From an uncultured Tenacibaculum sp. (lineage in GTDB: Bacteria > Bacteroidota > Bacteroidia > Flavobacteriales > Flavobacteriaceae), in contig CANLQH010000001.1 in the NCBI GenBank assembly GCA_947493285.1, positions 496,001 to 560,000 on the forward strand: 64,000 bases of DNA, given 5' to 3'. The notes beneath the pieces are model-generated. The model did not search any database. It was not told where the DNA came from and worked only from the letters and a program-made list of their open reading frames with translations. Shown in pieces: positions 17,541-26,208 of this stretch. Numbering within the stretch: position 1 is the stretch's first letter; each line of letters starts with the position of its first letter. The translations under genes were made by a program, and so were the position numbers.

Positions 17541-18524
17541 TTATGTCGTCATAATATCTGATACTCTTAACAACTCAGTATCTATGCTATCCTGACCTTT
17601 TATTGCTTTTTCTAAGTCGGTAGCAACCACCTTATTATTTTGTAAACCTACCATTAAATTGGTTTGACTATCTAAAAGCAACTCTACAGCTTTTACCCCC
17701 AACCTACTTGCCAACACTCTATCAAAACATGTTGGAGAGCCTCCTCTTTGCATATGACCTAACACCGAAACTCTTACCTCATATTCTGGCAAATTTTCCT
17801 CAACGTAATCTGCTAATTCAAAAACATTCTTACCTGTTTTATCACCTTCTGAAACCACAACTATACTTGAAGACTTACCTGTTCTTCTACTCTTTTTTAA
17901 AGATTCTAACATTCGTTCCAAACCTAAATCTTCTTCTGGAATTAAAATCTCTTCAGCACCAGCTCCTACTCCAGCATTTAAGGCAATAAAACCTGCATCA
18001 CGCCCCATAACTTCAACAAAAAACAATCTATTATGTGAAGATGCTGTATCTCTAATTTTATCAATCGCTTCGACCGCAGTATTTAAAGCTGTATCGTAAC
18101 CTAAAGTATGAGTGGTTCCAGAAATATCGTTATCAATAGTTCCTGGAATACCAATTATAGGAAAACTGAATTCTTTATTAAACACAACGCCTCCTGTAAA
18201 AGAACCATCTCCTCCAATTACCACTAACGCATCTACATTGTTTTCTTTTAAATGTTGATAAGCTTTCTCTCTTCCTTCTTTAGTTCTAAAATCTTTAGAT
18301 CTTGCTGATTTTAATATTGTACCTCCTTTATGAATAATATTATTCACGCTACGAGCGGTTAAAGGAACTAAATCTCCTTCTATCAACCCTTGATAACCTC
18401 TATAAATCCCCATACATTCAGTACGATAATACGCACAGGTTCTAACAACCGATCTGATTGCCGCATTCATTCCTGGAGAATCTCCTCCAGATGTCATTAC
18501 TGCTATTTTCTTTATTTTTCCCAT
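17541..18524 (-). CDS. pfkA: 6-phosphofructokinase (ATP type)
   Basis: Phosphorylates fructose 6-phosphate to the 1,6-bisphosphate. 327 residues with MTSGGDSPGMNAAIR (ATP loop), GGDGSFTGG, PGTIDNDI (catalytic Asp in the TIDND block), EVMGRDAGF and a C-terminal LGHMQRGGSPT. I choose the ATG at 18524 rather than the one at 18548 because a consensus promoter (TTG-N19-TAAATTTG) lies at 18536-18565. That places the transcription start downstream of the longer ATG, and 327 residues is the normal length. It heads the pfkA-gapA operon. Confidence 0.95.
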   Translation of the reverse strand: MGKIKKIAVMTSGGDSPGMNAAIRSVVRTCAYYRTECMGIYRGYQGLIEGDLVPLTARSVNNIIHKGGTILKSARSKDFRTKEGREKAYQHLKENNVDALVVIGGDGSFTGGVVFNKEFSFPIIGIPGTIDNDISGTTHTLGYDTALNTAVEAIDKIRDTASSHNRLFFVEVMGRDAGFIALNAGVGAGAEEILIPEEDLGLERMLESLKKSRRTGKSSSIVVVSEGDKTGKNVFELADYVEENLPEYEVRVSVLGHMQRGGSPTCFDRVLASRLGVKAVELLLDSQTNLMVGLQNNKVVATDLEKAIKGQDSIDTELLRVSDIMTT

Positions 18525-18535
18525 AAAACGAACAT

Positions 18536-18565
18536 CAAATTTACTCATTTTAAGTCGTTTTTCAA
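18536..18565 (-). promoter_or_regulatory. pfkA promoter
   Basis: On the minus strand TTG (18565-18563), 19-base spacer, TAAATTTG (18543-18536): full Bacteroidota consensus. The start ATG at 18524 lies 11 bases past the -7 element, implying a leader of only a few bases. Confidence 0.75.
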
Positions 18566-18651
18566 TAAAAAAGATAAAATCATTTCTTGTTTTAATTCAA
18601 ATTTAACTTTTCATATTATTTGACTACTTTTAACCAATCAAACTAAAAAAC

Positions 18652-20379
18652 ATGACTTTAACCTCTCTTGATTATTCAATCATCATAGGATTTTTTATCC
18701 TTTCATTATTAATAGGTCTTTGGGCCTCAAAATCTGCAGGGAAAAACAGCGCTGAATTCTTTTTATCAGGAAGAAATATGCCTTGGTGGTTATTAGGTGT
18801 TTCGATGGTGGCAACAACCTTCGCTGCTGATACTCCTGGATTGGTCACTGAATTGGTTCGTAAAAACGGAGTTTCTGGTAACTGGGTTTGGTGGGCAATG
18901 CTACTTACAGGTATGCTTACAGTATTTTTTTATGCAAAATTATGGCGTAAATCAGGAATAACAACCGATTTAGAATTTTACGAGATTCGTTATTCTGGTA
19001 AAATGGCTAGTTTTTTAAGAGGTTTTAGAGCTATTTATCTGGGAGTAATCTTTAACATAATAACAATGGCTGGAGTTTGTTTAGCGGGGGCTAAAATTGC
19101 AAATATTTTATTAGGAATCTCACAAGGTGAAATGCTTTTATACTCATCAATTATTGTTGTCATATATTCTTCTTTAGGTGGATTAAAAGGTGTTTTACTT
19201 ACCGATTTTGTTCAGTTTTTAATTGCAATGGTTGGTTCAGTTTGGGCTACAATTTATATTATAAACCTTCCAGAAATAAATGGTCTATCAAATTTATTAT
19301 CTCACCCTAATGTTAGTGGTAAATTAGCAATGCTTCCAGATTTTTCGAATACCGAAGCTTTAATTACATTGTTTATCATTCCATTTGCAGTACAGTGGTG
19401 GAGCACTTGGTACCCTGGTGCTGAACCTGGAGGAGGAGGATATATCGCACAACGTATGTTAGCTGCTAAAGATGAAAAAAATGCTACTTGGGCTACTTTA
19501 TTTTTCAATTTTGCACATTATGCTTTACGTCCTTGGCCATGGATTATTGTTGGATTAGCTTCGTTAATTATTTTTCCAAGCTTAGAAAGTATGAATCAAG
19601 CATTTCCAAGTTTAACAACCGATATGCAAGGACATGATGTTGGATACGCTGCTATGATGACCTATTTACCTGCTGGACTTATAGGTATTGTATTAACATC
19701 TTTAATTGCAGCTTTTATGAGTACCATTTCCACACAATTAAATTGGGGAAGTTCATATTTAGTAAACGATTTTTACAGTAGATTTATAAATAAAGAGGCT
19801 TCTGAAAAACAAAAAGTAGTAGTTGGTAGAATATCAACCATTTTATTAATGCTATGTGCTGCCTTATTCTCTTTTTACCTTCAATCTGCTAAAGATGTGT
19901 TTGACTTATTATTGCAAATAGGTGCTGGTACTGGTTTATTATTTATTCTACGTTGGTTTTGGAGCAGAATAAATCCTTATAGCGAAATAGCTGCTATGGC
20001 TATTTCATTTGTTATAGCTATATTCTTTTTTATAAACGGAAAACTTGAGAATCCTATTATTGAGATTGCTGGTTATTGGCAATTAATCATAGGTGTTTTC
20101 ATTACAACTATTGGATGGGTTTTAGTTACACTTTTAACACAACCAACAGATAATGAAACTATCAATAAATTTGATACACTAATTTTTGAAGGAGAAAGTA
20201 AATTTAAAAATATTGGAGTAAAAATAGTAGCTTTTATTACGGGTACTATTGGTGTTTATAGCTTTTTATTCGCTACTGGAAATTGGATTTATGGTAAAAC
20301 GATCTTAGCCTTGGGGCTATCGATACTAACGTTAATCTGCGTATTTATTCTTATTAAAATCTGGAAACGAATATCGTAA
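18652..20379 (+). CDS. Sodium:solute symporter family transporter
   Basis: 575 residues, about 13-14 transmembrane segments, SSS (SLC5-like) family. Family features are the AEFFLSGRNMPWWLLGVSMVATTFA block, where the LSGR and S/T residues shape the sodium site, and the GGxKGV motif (SSLGGLKGVLLTDFVQF). It also has the extended periplasmic loop WYPGAEPGGGGYIAQRM seen in a flavobacterial subgroup. Probable sodium-driven import of a sugar or other small organic solute at the inner membrane; the substrate cannot be read from sequence. It diverges from pfkA and ends at a shared terminator. Confidence 0.88.
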   Translation: MTLTSLDYSIIIGFFILSLLIGLWASKSAGKNSAEFFLSGRNMPWWLLGVSMVATTFAADTPGLVTELVRKNGVSGNWVWWAMLLTGMLTVFFYAKLWRKSGITTDLEFYEIRYSGKMASFLRGFRAIYLGVIFNIITMAGVCLAGAKIANILLGISQGEMLLYSSIIVVIYSSLGGLKGVLLTDFVQFLIAMVGSVWATIYIINLPEINGLSNLLSHPNVSGKLAMLPDFSNTEALITLFIIPFAVQWWSTWYPGAEPGGGGYIAQRMLAAKDEKNATWATLFFNFAHYALRPWPWIIVGLASLIIFPSLESMNQAFPSLTTDMQGHDVGYAAMMTYLPAGLIGIVLTSLIAAFMSTISTQLNWGSSYLVNDFYSRFINKEASEKQKVVVGRISTILLMLCAALFSFYLQSAKDVFDLLLQIGAGTGLLFILRWFWSRINPYSEIAAMAISFVIAIFFFINGKLENPIIEIAGYWQLIIGVFITTIGWVLVTLLTQPTDNETINKFDTLIFEGESKFKNIGVKIVAFITGTIGVYSFLFATGNWIYGKTILALGLSILTLICVFILIKIWKRIS

Positions 20380-20380
20380 A

Positions 20381-20420
20381 AAAAGAGCCTTAAAATAAAT
20401 TTATTTTAAGGCTCTTTTTT
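20381..20420. terminator. Bidirectional terminator between symporter and TPR gene
   Basis: Perfect 19-base arms (20381-20399 and 20400-20418), GC-containing GAGCC core with flanking A and T tracts, between two converging genes. Confidence 0.92.
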
Positions 20421-21790
20421 TATCTAATCGCTTTTTTGTAGTTAGATATTATTTTTTGGACTCTTTCATTTTCATATACTGTAGGATAAAGCTCTTTAAC
20501 TATTGAATGATATTCATAATCGATAGCTAATGCATTTTTTAAATGTGTTAGGCTATATTCTTCTTTCTCAAGAATCATAAACAAACCACACAAACGATAT
20601 TCTACTTCTGCGAATTCTTTATATATTTTCTTTGCTTGAATCAATCTTCTTAAAGCCTCATTAAAATCACCTAAAAATAATAATATGTCAGCTAAAGCAA
20701 CATAAATTTCAATTTCTTGATCTCCTAAATCTATACAAGTAGAAAACGCTTTAACTGCTTCTTCGTAAAAATTAAGTTTTAAATTAATATCTCCATACCT
20801 TCTCCAATACAATGCATTGGTTTCATCGATTTGAATTGCTTTGTTTATATAGTATAGTGCTTTTTGATAATTGTTTTCTTTATAACAAACATTCGTTAAC
20901 ATAATCCAACCTCTATCTAGCAAAGGATCTTCATGCACTGCCTTCTTATAAAAGTGCATTGCAGTATGAGTGTTTTTTAACTTTTCGTAACACTGCCCTA
21001 TTCTTACATAAGCAAAAGCTGTTGGATCATCTAATTCAAGTGTGATTAAATAATTCTTAATCGCTTCTTCATAATCTTTTAACTCTTCTAAAGTTTTTGC
21101 CTTTTCTAAATATCCACCTATAAAACTTTCATCAATTAATACTGCATAATCAAAGGATGTTAAAGCTTCTTTAAACATTCCTAACTCAAAGTATTGTTTC
21201 CCTAATTGATGCCAAGCAACTTCGCAATACGGATTCTTATCTACATACGCATTTAAATATCGTATAGCATCTTCATGACTTCCTTCCATATCAAAACAAT
21301 ATACAAGGTTATATAACGAAGAGTAATCTTCAAAATCAACTTCGATACATTTCGCAAAATTTAAACGAGCATTTTCGAAATCATCTAAATATAAATATTC
21401 CATACCCATCATCGACCAAACATCAGATGGATCTTCAATGTATTGCAAAGATTCTTTTAAAATTGAAATTGCTTCTACATGCTTATTCTTTTTAGAAAAA
21501 ATAACTGCTTTCTGAATAAACACCTCATCATTGTGAGGTTCTAATGCTTCTATTTTTGTAAGCATCTTGATTGCTTCTTGCAATTCATTCTCAAAAATTA
21601 AGATTTCAACTCGCATTAATTTTAACTGAATTGAAGTAGGATGCTGCTCCAGACCAAGCTGTACAGCTTTTTTTGCCAACGAATGTTTACCTATATTTAA
21701 ATAATGCTCTATAATTGTTTCAAATTCAACAGCATCAAAAAAATATACATCGTTGGTTTTCAACATTGATTCAAATTTTGATAAAGACAT
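20420..21790 (-). CDS. Tetratricopeptide-repeat protein
   Basis: 456 residues made almost wholly of TPR units; I count about ten to twelve degenerate 34-residue helix pairs (for example WHQLGKQYFELGMFKEALTS, YVRIGQCYEKLKNTHTAMHF). No signal peptide or membrane segment, so cytosolic. Such proteins act as protein-protein scaffolds; no partner is evident. It stands alone, convergent with the symporter and divergent from the DUF2853 gene. The stop lies at the edge of the bidirectional terminator. Confidence 0.88.
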   Translation of the reverse strand: MSLSKFESMLKTNDVYFFDAVEFETIIEHYLNIGKHSLAKKAVQLGLEQHPTSIQLKLMRVEILIFENELQEAIKMLTKIEALEPHNDEVFIQKAVIFSKKNKHVEAISILKESLQYIEDPSDVWSMMGMEYLYLDDFENARLNFAKCIEVDFEDYSSLYNLVYCFDMEGSHEDAIRYLNAYVDKNPYCEVAWHQLGKQYFELGMFKEALTSFDYAVLIDESFIGGYLEKAKTLEELKDYEEAIKNYLITLELDDPTAFAYVRIGQCYEKLKNTHTAMHFYKKAVHEDPLLDRGWIMLTNVCYKENNYQKALYYINKAIQIDETNALYWRRYGDINLKLNFYEEAVKAFSTCIDLGDQEIEIYVALADILLFLGDFNEALRRLIQAKKIYKEFAEVEYRLCGLFMILEKEEYSLTHLKNALAIDYEYHSIVKELYPTVYENERVQKIISNYKKAIR

Positions 21791-21915
21791 AGGCTACAGA
21801 TTTGAATTTATATAAAATTACTACAAGAACGATGCCTTTTTACTTACAACTCTTTTTGTTTTCAACAATTTAATTAACAATAACAGTCGTTAAAATATAT
21901 TTACTTTCCTCCTAT

Positions 21916-21945
21916 TTGAAAGAACAAATTATTTTTCTATATTTG
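21916..21945 (+). promoter_or_regulatory. Promoter of the DUF2853 gene
   Basis: TTG at 21916-21918, 19-base spacer, TATATTTG at 21938-21945. The expected start near 21950 gives a leader of about 48 bases before the ATG at 21998. Confidence 0.75.
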
Positions 21946-21997
21946 GAATGATTAAAAAATTCAAACAAGATTAACATCTAATTTTAAACAAAAAATC

Positions 21998-22339
21998 ATG
22001 AGTAAATTTGACGAAAAAGTAGAATTGTATAAAAAATTTATGGACGATAGAGATATCCGCTCTAATACCGATTTATTAAAAGCTGTTACTAAAGGTTTAG
22101 GTCCTTCTATTTATAAAAAAGATGCTGAAACTGTATCTGGTACAGATGCTAAAGAATTAGAAACTGTTAAGAAGAATTTCTTAATGAAAAAATTAGGTTT
22201 AGCTGATAGCCCTGAATTAGACAAAGCTATTGATGAAGTAATGGAAAGAATCGGTAGATCTGAAAGAAATAAATACCGTGCAGTAGTATACTATATGTTA
22301 GCAAAGAAATTTGACAAAGAAGGAGTTTACGGAATGTAA
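21998..22339 (+). CDS. DUF2853 family protein
   Basis: 113 residues, highly charged and helical, with the family blocks ELYKKFMDDRDI, ATKGLGPSIY and RNKYRAVVYYMLAKKF. Structures of this family show a small helical bundle, and the function is unknown. Cytosolic, monocistronic: own promoter at 21916-21945 and own terminator at 22363-22392. Codon use looks biased towards common codons, which suggests good expression; this is an impression, not a calculation. Confidence 0.88.
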   Translation: MSKFDEKVELYKKFMDDRDIRSNTDLLKAVTKGLGPSIYKKDAETVSGTDAKELETVKKNFLMKKLGLADSPELDKAIDEVMERIGRSERNKYRAVVYYMLAKKFDKEGVYGM

Positions 22340-22362
22340 TCTTTCTTATCTTTATAAAAACT

Positions 22363-22395
22363 AAATCCTGTATTATATTTAATACAGGATTTTTC
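22363..22395 (+). terminator. Terminator of the DUF2853 gene
   Basis: 13-base arms AAATCCTGTATTA / TAATACAGGATTT with a 4-base loop, followed by TTCT, 23 bases after the stop and ahead of sdaA. Confidence 0.85.
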
Positions 22396-22426
22396 TATTT
22401 TAGCCCTCAACAAACAACAATTTAAT

Positions 22427-23851
22427 ATGTCGCAATTTATTAGTGTTTTTGATATGCTAAAAATTGGTGTGGGGCCTTCTAGTTCACACACTTTAGGTCC
22501 TTGGAGAGCAGCCCAACAATGGATAGAGAAATTAAAACAATCTTCTCTTTTTTCTACTATTGATGGGATTAAAATTGACCTTTATGGTTCTTTATCTCTA
22601 ACAGGAAAAGGACATGCGACAGATTTAGCCGTTTTATTAGGTTTAAGTGGTACAGATCCTGAATACATTCCTGTTAACGATATCGAAACCATTATCAATG
22701 AAATAAAAGAAACTAAAACATTAAACTTTAATGCTGAAAAAGCAATCATATTTTCTGTTGAAAATGTAGTTTTTAATAAAGACTTTTTACCATTTCATTC
22801 TAACGGAATGACCTTTAGAGGTTTTTCAAAAGGAAAAGAAATATCTACAGAAACCTACTACTCTATTGGTGGTGGGTTTGTAATTCAAGAAACAGTTGAA
22901 GCTTCTTCTGACACTCAAATAAACAAACAAAACTTTCCGTATCCAATAAACAGAGCTACTGAATTAGAAGCTTATTGTAAAAAAGAGAATAAGACAATTT
23001 CTGATATTGTTTTTAAAAACGAATTGGTTTTAAAAACTGCTGATGAGATTGACGCAGAACTAAAGCGTGTTTGGAACACTATGTTAGAATGTATGTACAT
23101 TGGTTGCCACACCGAAGGCATTTTACCGGGTGGATTAAATGTTAAACGTAGAGCTTTTGAAACACACAAAAAACTAATTAAAGATTCTACCTACAACAAT
23201 GAACAAGAGTGGATTACAGCAATTAGAGGAACAGAAGTTAAGTTTCGTGAAATCTTAAAGTGGGTAAGCTGTTTAGCATTATCTGTAAATGAAGTAAACG
23301 CATCATTAGGTAGAGTTGTTACTGCACCTACAAACGGAAGTGCTGGTGTAATTCCTGCTGTTTTAATGTATTATTTGGTAATTGAAAACCACGAAGCAGA
23401 TTTTGAACACATTAAAAAATTCTTGTTAGTTGCCGGAGAAGTTGGAAGCATCTTTAAGAAAAATGCAACCATCTCTGCTGCTATGGGTGGTTGTCAAGCA
23501 GAAATAGGTGTGTCATCTGCAATGGCTGCTGCTGCATTAACCGAACTTTTAGGTGGTACTCCTGAGCAATGTTTAGTTGCTGCTGAAATTGCAATGGAAC
23601 ATCATTTAGGTTTAACTTGCGACCCTATTGGTGGATTAGTGCAGGTGCCTTGTATCGAACGTAATGCCATGGGGGCTATTAAAGCTATTAATGCTGCTGA
23701 ATTAGCTTTAGAAACCAACCCTGAAGAATCATTAGTTCCGTTAGATAAAGTGATAGATACTATGTGGGAAACCGCTAAAGATATGAACCGTAACTACAAA
23801 GAAACTTCTGAAGGAGGTTTAGCTATAACAGTAGGTTTAGCCGATTGTTAA
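22427..23851 (+). CDS. sdaA: L-serine ammonia-lyase (4Fe-4S)
   Basis: 474 residues, single-chain (type 2) L-serine dehydratase that turns serine into pyruvate and ammonia. N-terminal beta domain starts MSQFISVFDMLKIGVGPSSSHTLGPW. The alpha domain has APTNGSAGVIPAV, the Cys of GGCQAEIGVSSAMAAA, and CDPIGGLVQVPCIERNAMGA, which supply the three cysteines that hold the oxygen-sensitive cluster. It ends one base before the converging YdcF-like gene's stop, with no room for a separate terminator. A probable user of amino acids as carbon source. Confidence 0.95.
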   Translation: MSQFISVFDMLKIGVGPSSSHTLGPWRAAQQWIEKLKQSSLFSTIDGIKIDLYGSLSLTGKGHATDLAVLLGLSGTDPEYIPVNDIETIINEIKETKTLNFNAEKAIIFSVENVVFNKDFLPFHSNGMTFRGFSKGKEISTETYYSIGGGFVIQETVEASSDTQINKQNFPYPINRATELEAYCKKENKTISDIVFKNELVLKTADEIDAELKRVWNTMLECMYIGCHTEGILPGGLNVKRRAFETHKKLIKDSTYNNEQEWITAIRGTEVKFREILKWVSCLALSVNEVNASLGRVVTAPTNGSAGVIPAVLMYYLVIENHEADFEHIKKFLLVAGEVGSIFKKNATISAAMGGCQAEIGVSSAMAAAALTELLGGTPEQCLVAAEIAMEHHLGLTCDPIGGLVQVPCIERNAMGAIKAINAAELALETNPEESLVPLDKVIDTMWETAKDMNRNYKETSEGGLAITVGLADC

Positions 23852-23852
23852 A

Positions 23853-24491
23853 TTATTTTATCTCTATAAGTTTTCCTAAAAATTTTGGTTGCACATTAAA
23901 TAAAATATCAACAAATACTTTAACTCTTGCTAAGTATTCTCTCAACTGGACTTTTATTCCATATTTACCAGAAATACCTCTAGCATTAAAACCAACAGCT
24001 TGTATTCCAAAATGCTCCGATAAATATATAGCTCTTTCGTTATGAAACTGTTGAGATATAATGGTTATTGATTTTTGGCCAAATATTTCTTTAGCTCTAA
24101 CCACAGAATCTAAAGTTCTAAAACCTGCATAATCTAAAAAAATCTTGTTTTCTGGAATTCCAGATCTTATTAAATCATTTTTAAAATCGGTAGGTTCATC
24201 ATACCCTTTTGAACCATTATCTTCGCTAACAATTATAAAATCTATTTTTCCTGATTTATATAATTTAACTGCGGCATCAATTCTAAATTGATAATATAAA
24301 TTTACTCTTCCGTTAGAAAGATATTTTACAGTGCCTAAAAGTAATCCAACTTTATTTTTAGGAATATCTCTTACTGATGTATACAATTTCCCTTCAGCAT
24401 TATTTACGACAGCTTTATTAGAAAAATAAACTACAGCAACAATAAATAAACATCCTAATAGAAAAAACTTAAATAGCTTTTTAAAACTCAT
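23853..24491 (-). CDS. SanA/YdcF-type (DUF218) membrane-anchored protein
   Basis: 212 residues. N-terminal hydrophobic anchor at about 5-25, then a DUF218 domain with LLLGTVKYLSNGRVN, the acidic SEDNGSKGYDEPTDFKNDL block and ITIISQQFHNERAIYLSEHFG, all typical of SanA/YdcF/ElyC proteins. These are linked to envelope barrier function, the best known case being vancomycin exclusion in E. coli, but the reaction is not settled. It ends 1 base from sdaA in convergent orientation and begins directly after yaaA stops, so yaaA and this gene are likely co-transcribed. Confidence 0.88.
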   Translation of the reverse strand: MSFKKLFKFFLLGCLFIVAVVYFSNKAVVNNAEGKLYTSVRDIPKNKVGLLLGTVKYLSNGRVNLYYQFRIDAAVKLYKSGKIDFIIVSEDNGSKGYDEPTDFKNDLIRSGIPENKIFLDYAGFRTLDSVVRAKEIFGQKSITIISQQFHNERAIYLSEHFGIQAVGFNARGISGKYGIKVQLREYLARVKVFVDILFNVQPKFLGKLIEIK

Positions 24492-25250
24492 TTATCGTGT
24501 AAAAACCAATTCTGTTTCAGTAGACATCTCTTGAGAAAATCCATAACCATCAACATCAAATCCCTTTAAATCTTCTAATGTTTGAATATTATGATCGATA
24601 ATATAACGTACCATTAATCCACGAGCCTTTTTAGCAAATGTCATGATTGTTTTATACTGCCCATTTTTAAAGTCTTTAAATACTGGTGTAATCATTGGTA
24701 CTTTTAAAACCTTTTTAGGTAAAGTCTTAAAATATTCTGAACTCGCCAAATTAATTAACAATTCTCCTTCTTCTAATTCTTCATTTAAAGAGTCTGCTAA
24801 CCTAGTATCCCAAAATTTATATAGGTTTTCTGTTCTACCCACTTTTAGTTTAGTTCCCATTTCTAAACGGTACGGTTGAATTAAATCTAATGGTTTTAAC
24901 AAACCATACAATCCTGATAAAATTCTTAACTTATCTTGTAATTCAGGTATTTTTTCTTCCGAAAGAGAATTCACATCGATTCCTCTAAATACTTCACCCG
25001 TAAAAGCAAAAACAGCTTGTTTTGCGTTATCTAAACTAAAATTAGGTTGCCAACTTTGATTTCTATCATAATTTAAAACAGCTAAATCATTAGAAATTTT
25101 CATCAACTCAGATAATTTCTTTCTAGATATGGTTTTTAATTTCTTGTTTAACTTTATAGATTGTTCTAAAAATCTTGGTTGTGTATATAAACTTGTTGTG
25201 GCTTTATTTTCAAAATCTAACGACTTTGCTGGAGATATAATAATTTTCAT
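24492..25250 (-). CDS. yaaA: Peroxide stress protein YaaA (DUF328/UPF0246)
   Basis: 252 residues, full length. Family blocks include MKIIISPAKSLDF at the start, AVFAFTGEVFRGID, RILSGLYGLLKPLDLIQPYRLEMGT, and NLASSEYFK. In E. coli YaaA lowers free iron under peroxide stress and binds DNA through a helix-hairpin-helix motif. Cytosolic. Its stop abuts the start of the SanA-like gene. The role is transferred from the family. Confidence 0.93.
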   Translation of the reverse strand: MKIIISPAKSLDFENKATTSLYTQPRFLEQSIKLNKKLKTISRKKLSELMKISNDLAVLNYDRNQSWQPNFSLDNAKQAVFAFTGEVFRGIDVNSLSEEKIPELQDKLRILSGLYGLLKPLDLIQPYRLEMGTKLKVGRTENLYKFWDTRLADSLNEELEEGELLINLASSEYFKTLPKKVLKVPMITPVFKDFKNGQYKTIMTFAKKARGLMVRYIIDHNIQTLEDLKGFDVDGYGFSQEMSTETELVFTR

Positions 25251-25349
25251 TTGCTGTTTTATTTATCCGAAAGATAAAAAGGGATTTTATCACTTTCAAA
25301 TTCTTTCAAAATTTAATACTAATAATGGTATCAATAAATTTAATACCAA

Positions 25350-26126
25350 TTATATTTTTAATCCATCATAAGATAAAAACACATTTTCTGGCAATTCTTT
25401 TTCTACTTCAGCATGAAAACCAAGCAACTCACTAATGTGGGTTAAGTAAGCTCTTTTAGGTTTTATTTCTTTAATAAACTCTAAAGCTTCTTCTAAATTA
25501 AAATGAGTTGAATGCGGTTCTATTCTTAAACCTGTTACTATTAAAGTATCTAAATTATTTAATTTATCTTTTTCTTCTTCTGTTATTGTTTTAATATCGG
25601 TGAGGTAAGCTATATCATTAAAACGGTATCCTAAAATTGGTAATTTACCGTGCATTACTTCAATTGGAGTTACTTCTACTCCGTCTAAAGAAAAGCTATT
25701 TTGATGTGAAATAATTGTAGATGCAACTTTTGGAGCACTTGGATACCTGTTTTCAGTAGCAAAAATATAATCATATCTTTTTTTCAACACCCCTAAAACT
25801 CTTTCAGAAAGATAAATAGGTACTGCTCCCATTTGAAAACAATACGGTCTAATTTCATCTAAACCAGCAATATGATCGGCATGTTCATGAGTAAATAATA
25901 TTCCATTTATTGAGGCTACTTCTTCTCGCATCATTTGTTGACGAAAATCAGGACCACAATCAATCACATAATTAATATCATCCCATGAGATTAATATTGA
26001 AGACCGCAATCTTTTGTCTCTAAAATCGTTAGAAAACGCTACCGGATGTTTGCTCGTAACCATTGGAACTCCTGTAGAAGTCCCTGTGCCTAAAAAAGTT
26101 ACTTTTAATTCTTTTTTTTTCTCCAT
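25350..26126 (-). CDS. MBL-fold metallo-hydrolase (PhnP/RNase Z-like)
   Basis: 258 residues from the ATG at 26126. TFLGTGTSTGVP opening, INYVIDCGPDFRQQM, zinc motif HEHADHIAGLDEIRPYCF, LTDIKTI and the late HSTHFNLEEAL and AYLTHIS histidines place it in the PhnP-like branch of the metallo-beta-lactamase fold. Probable phosphodiesterase or nuclease-type activity; the substrate is not known. A TATTTTTG element at 26142-26135 lies just upstream, so the alternative start three codons earlier would fall at or before the transcription start. Divergent from the gene at 26209. Confidence 0.85.
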   Translation of the reverse strand: MEKKKELKVTFLGTGTSTGVPMVTSKHPVAFSNDFRDKRLRSSILISWDDINYVIDCGPDFRQQMMREEVASINGILFTHEHADHIAGLDEIRPYCFQMGAVPIYLSERVLGVLKKRYDYIFATENRYPSAPKVASTIISHQNSFSLDGVEVTPIEVMHGKLPILGYRFNDIAYLTDIKTITEEEKDKLNNLDTLIVTGLRIEPHSTHFNLEEALEFIKEIKPKRAYLTHISELLGFHAEVEKELPENVFLSYDGLKI

Positions 26127-26134
26127 TTTCAACA

Positions 26135-26142
26135 CAAAAATA
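26135..26142 (-). promoter_or_regulatory. Putative -7 element of the MBL hydrolase gene
   Basis: TATTTTTG on the minus strand ends 8 bases before the ATG at 26126, predicting a very short leader. No clear TTG at -33. Confidence 0.45.
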
Positions 26143-26151
26143 CGACAAAAA

Positions 26152-26183
26152 TTGTCTGATAGTTCCTATTTTCAGTACATTTG
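26152..26183 (+). promoter_or_regulatory. Promoter of the 480-residue unknown gene
   Basis: TTG at 26152-26154, 21-base spacer, TACATTTG at 26176-26183, 25 bases before the ATG at 26209. It rules out starts further upstream for that gene. Confidence 0.7.
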
Positions 26184-26208
26184 TTATAAAGTAACAAAAT
26201 ATAATAGA

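Noticed and set aside
17708..17989. 93-codon plus-strand frame opposite pfkA
   Set aside because: Lies fully antisense to a well-conserved gene, and its leucine-rich product reflects the complement of pfkA codons; no promoter or ribosome binding site.
26014..26208. N-terminal extension of the 480-aa unknown protein
   Set aside because: The promoter at 26152-26183 lies within it and the extension overlaps the divergent MBL gene.
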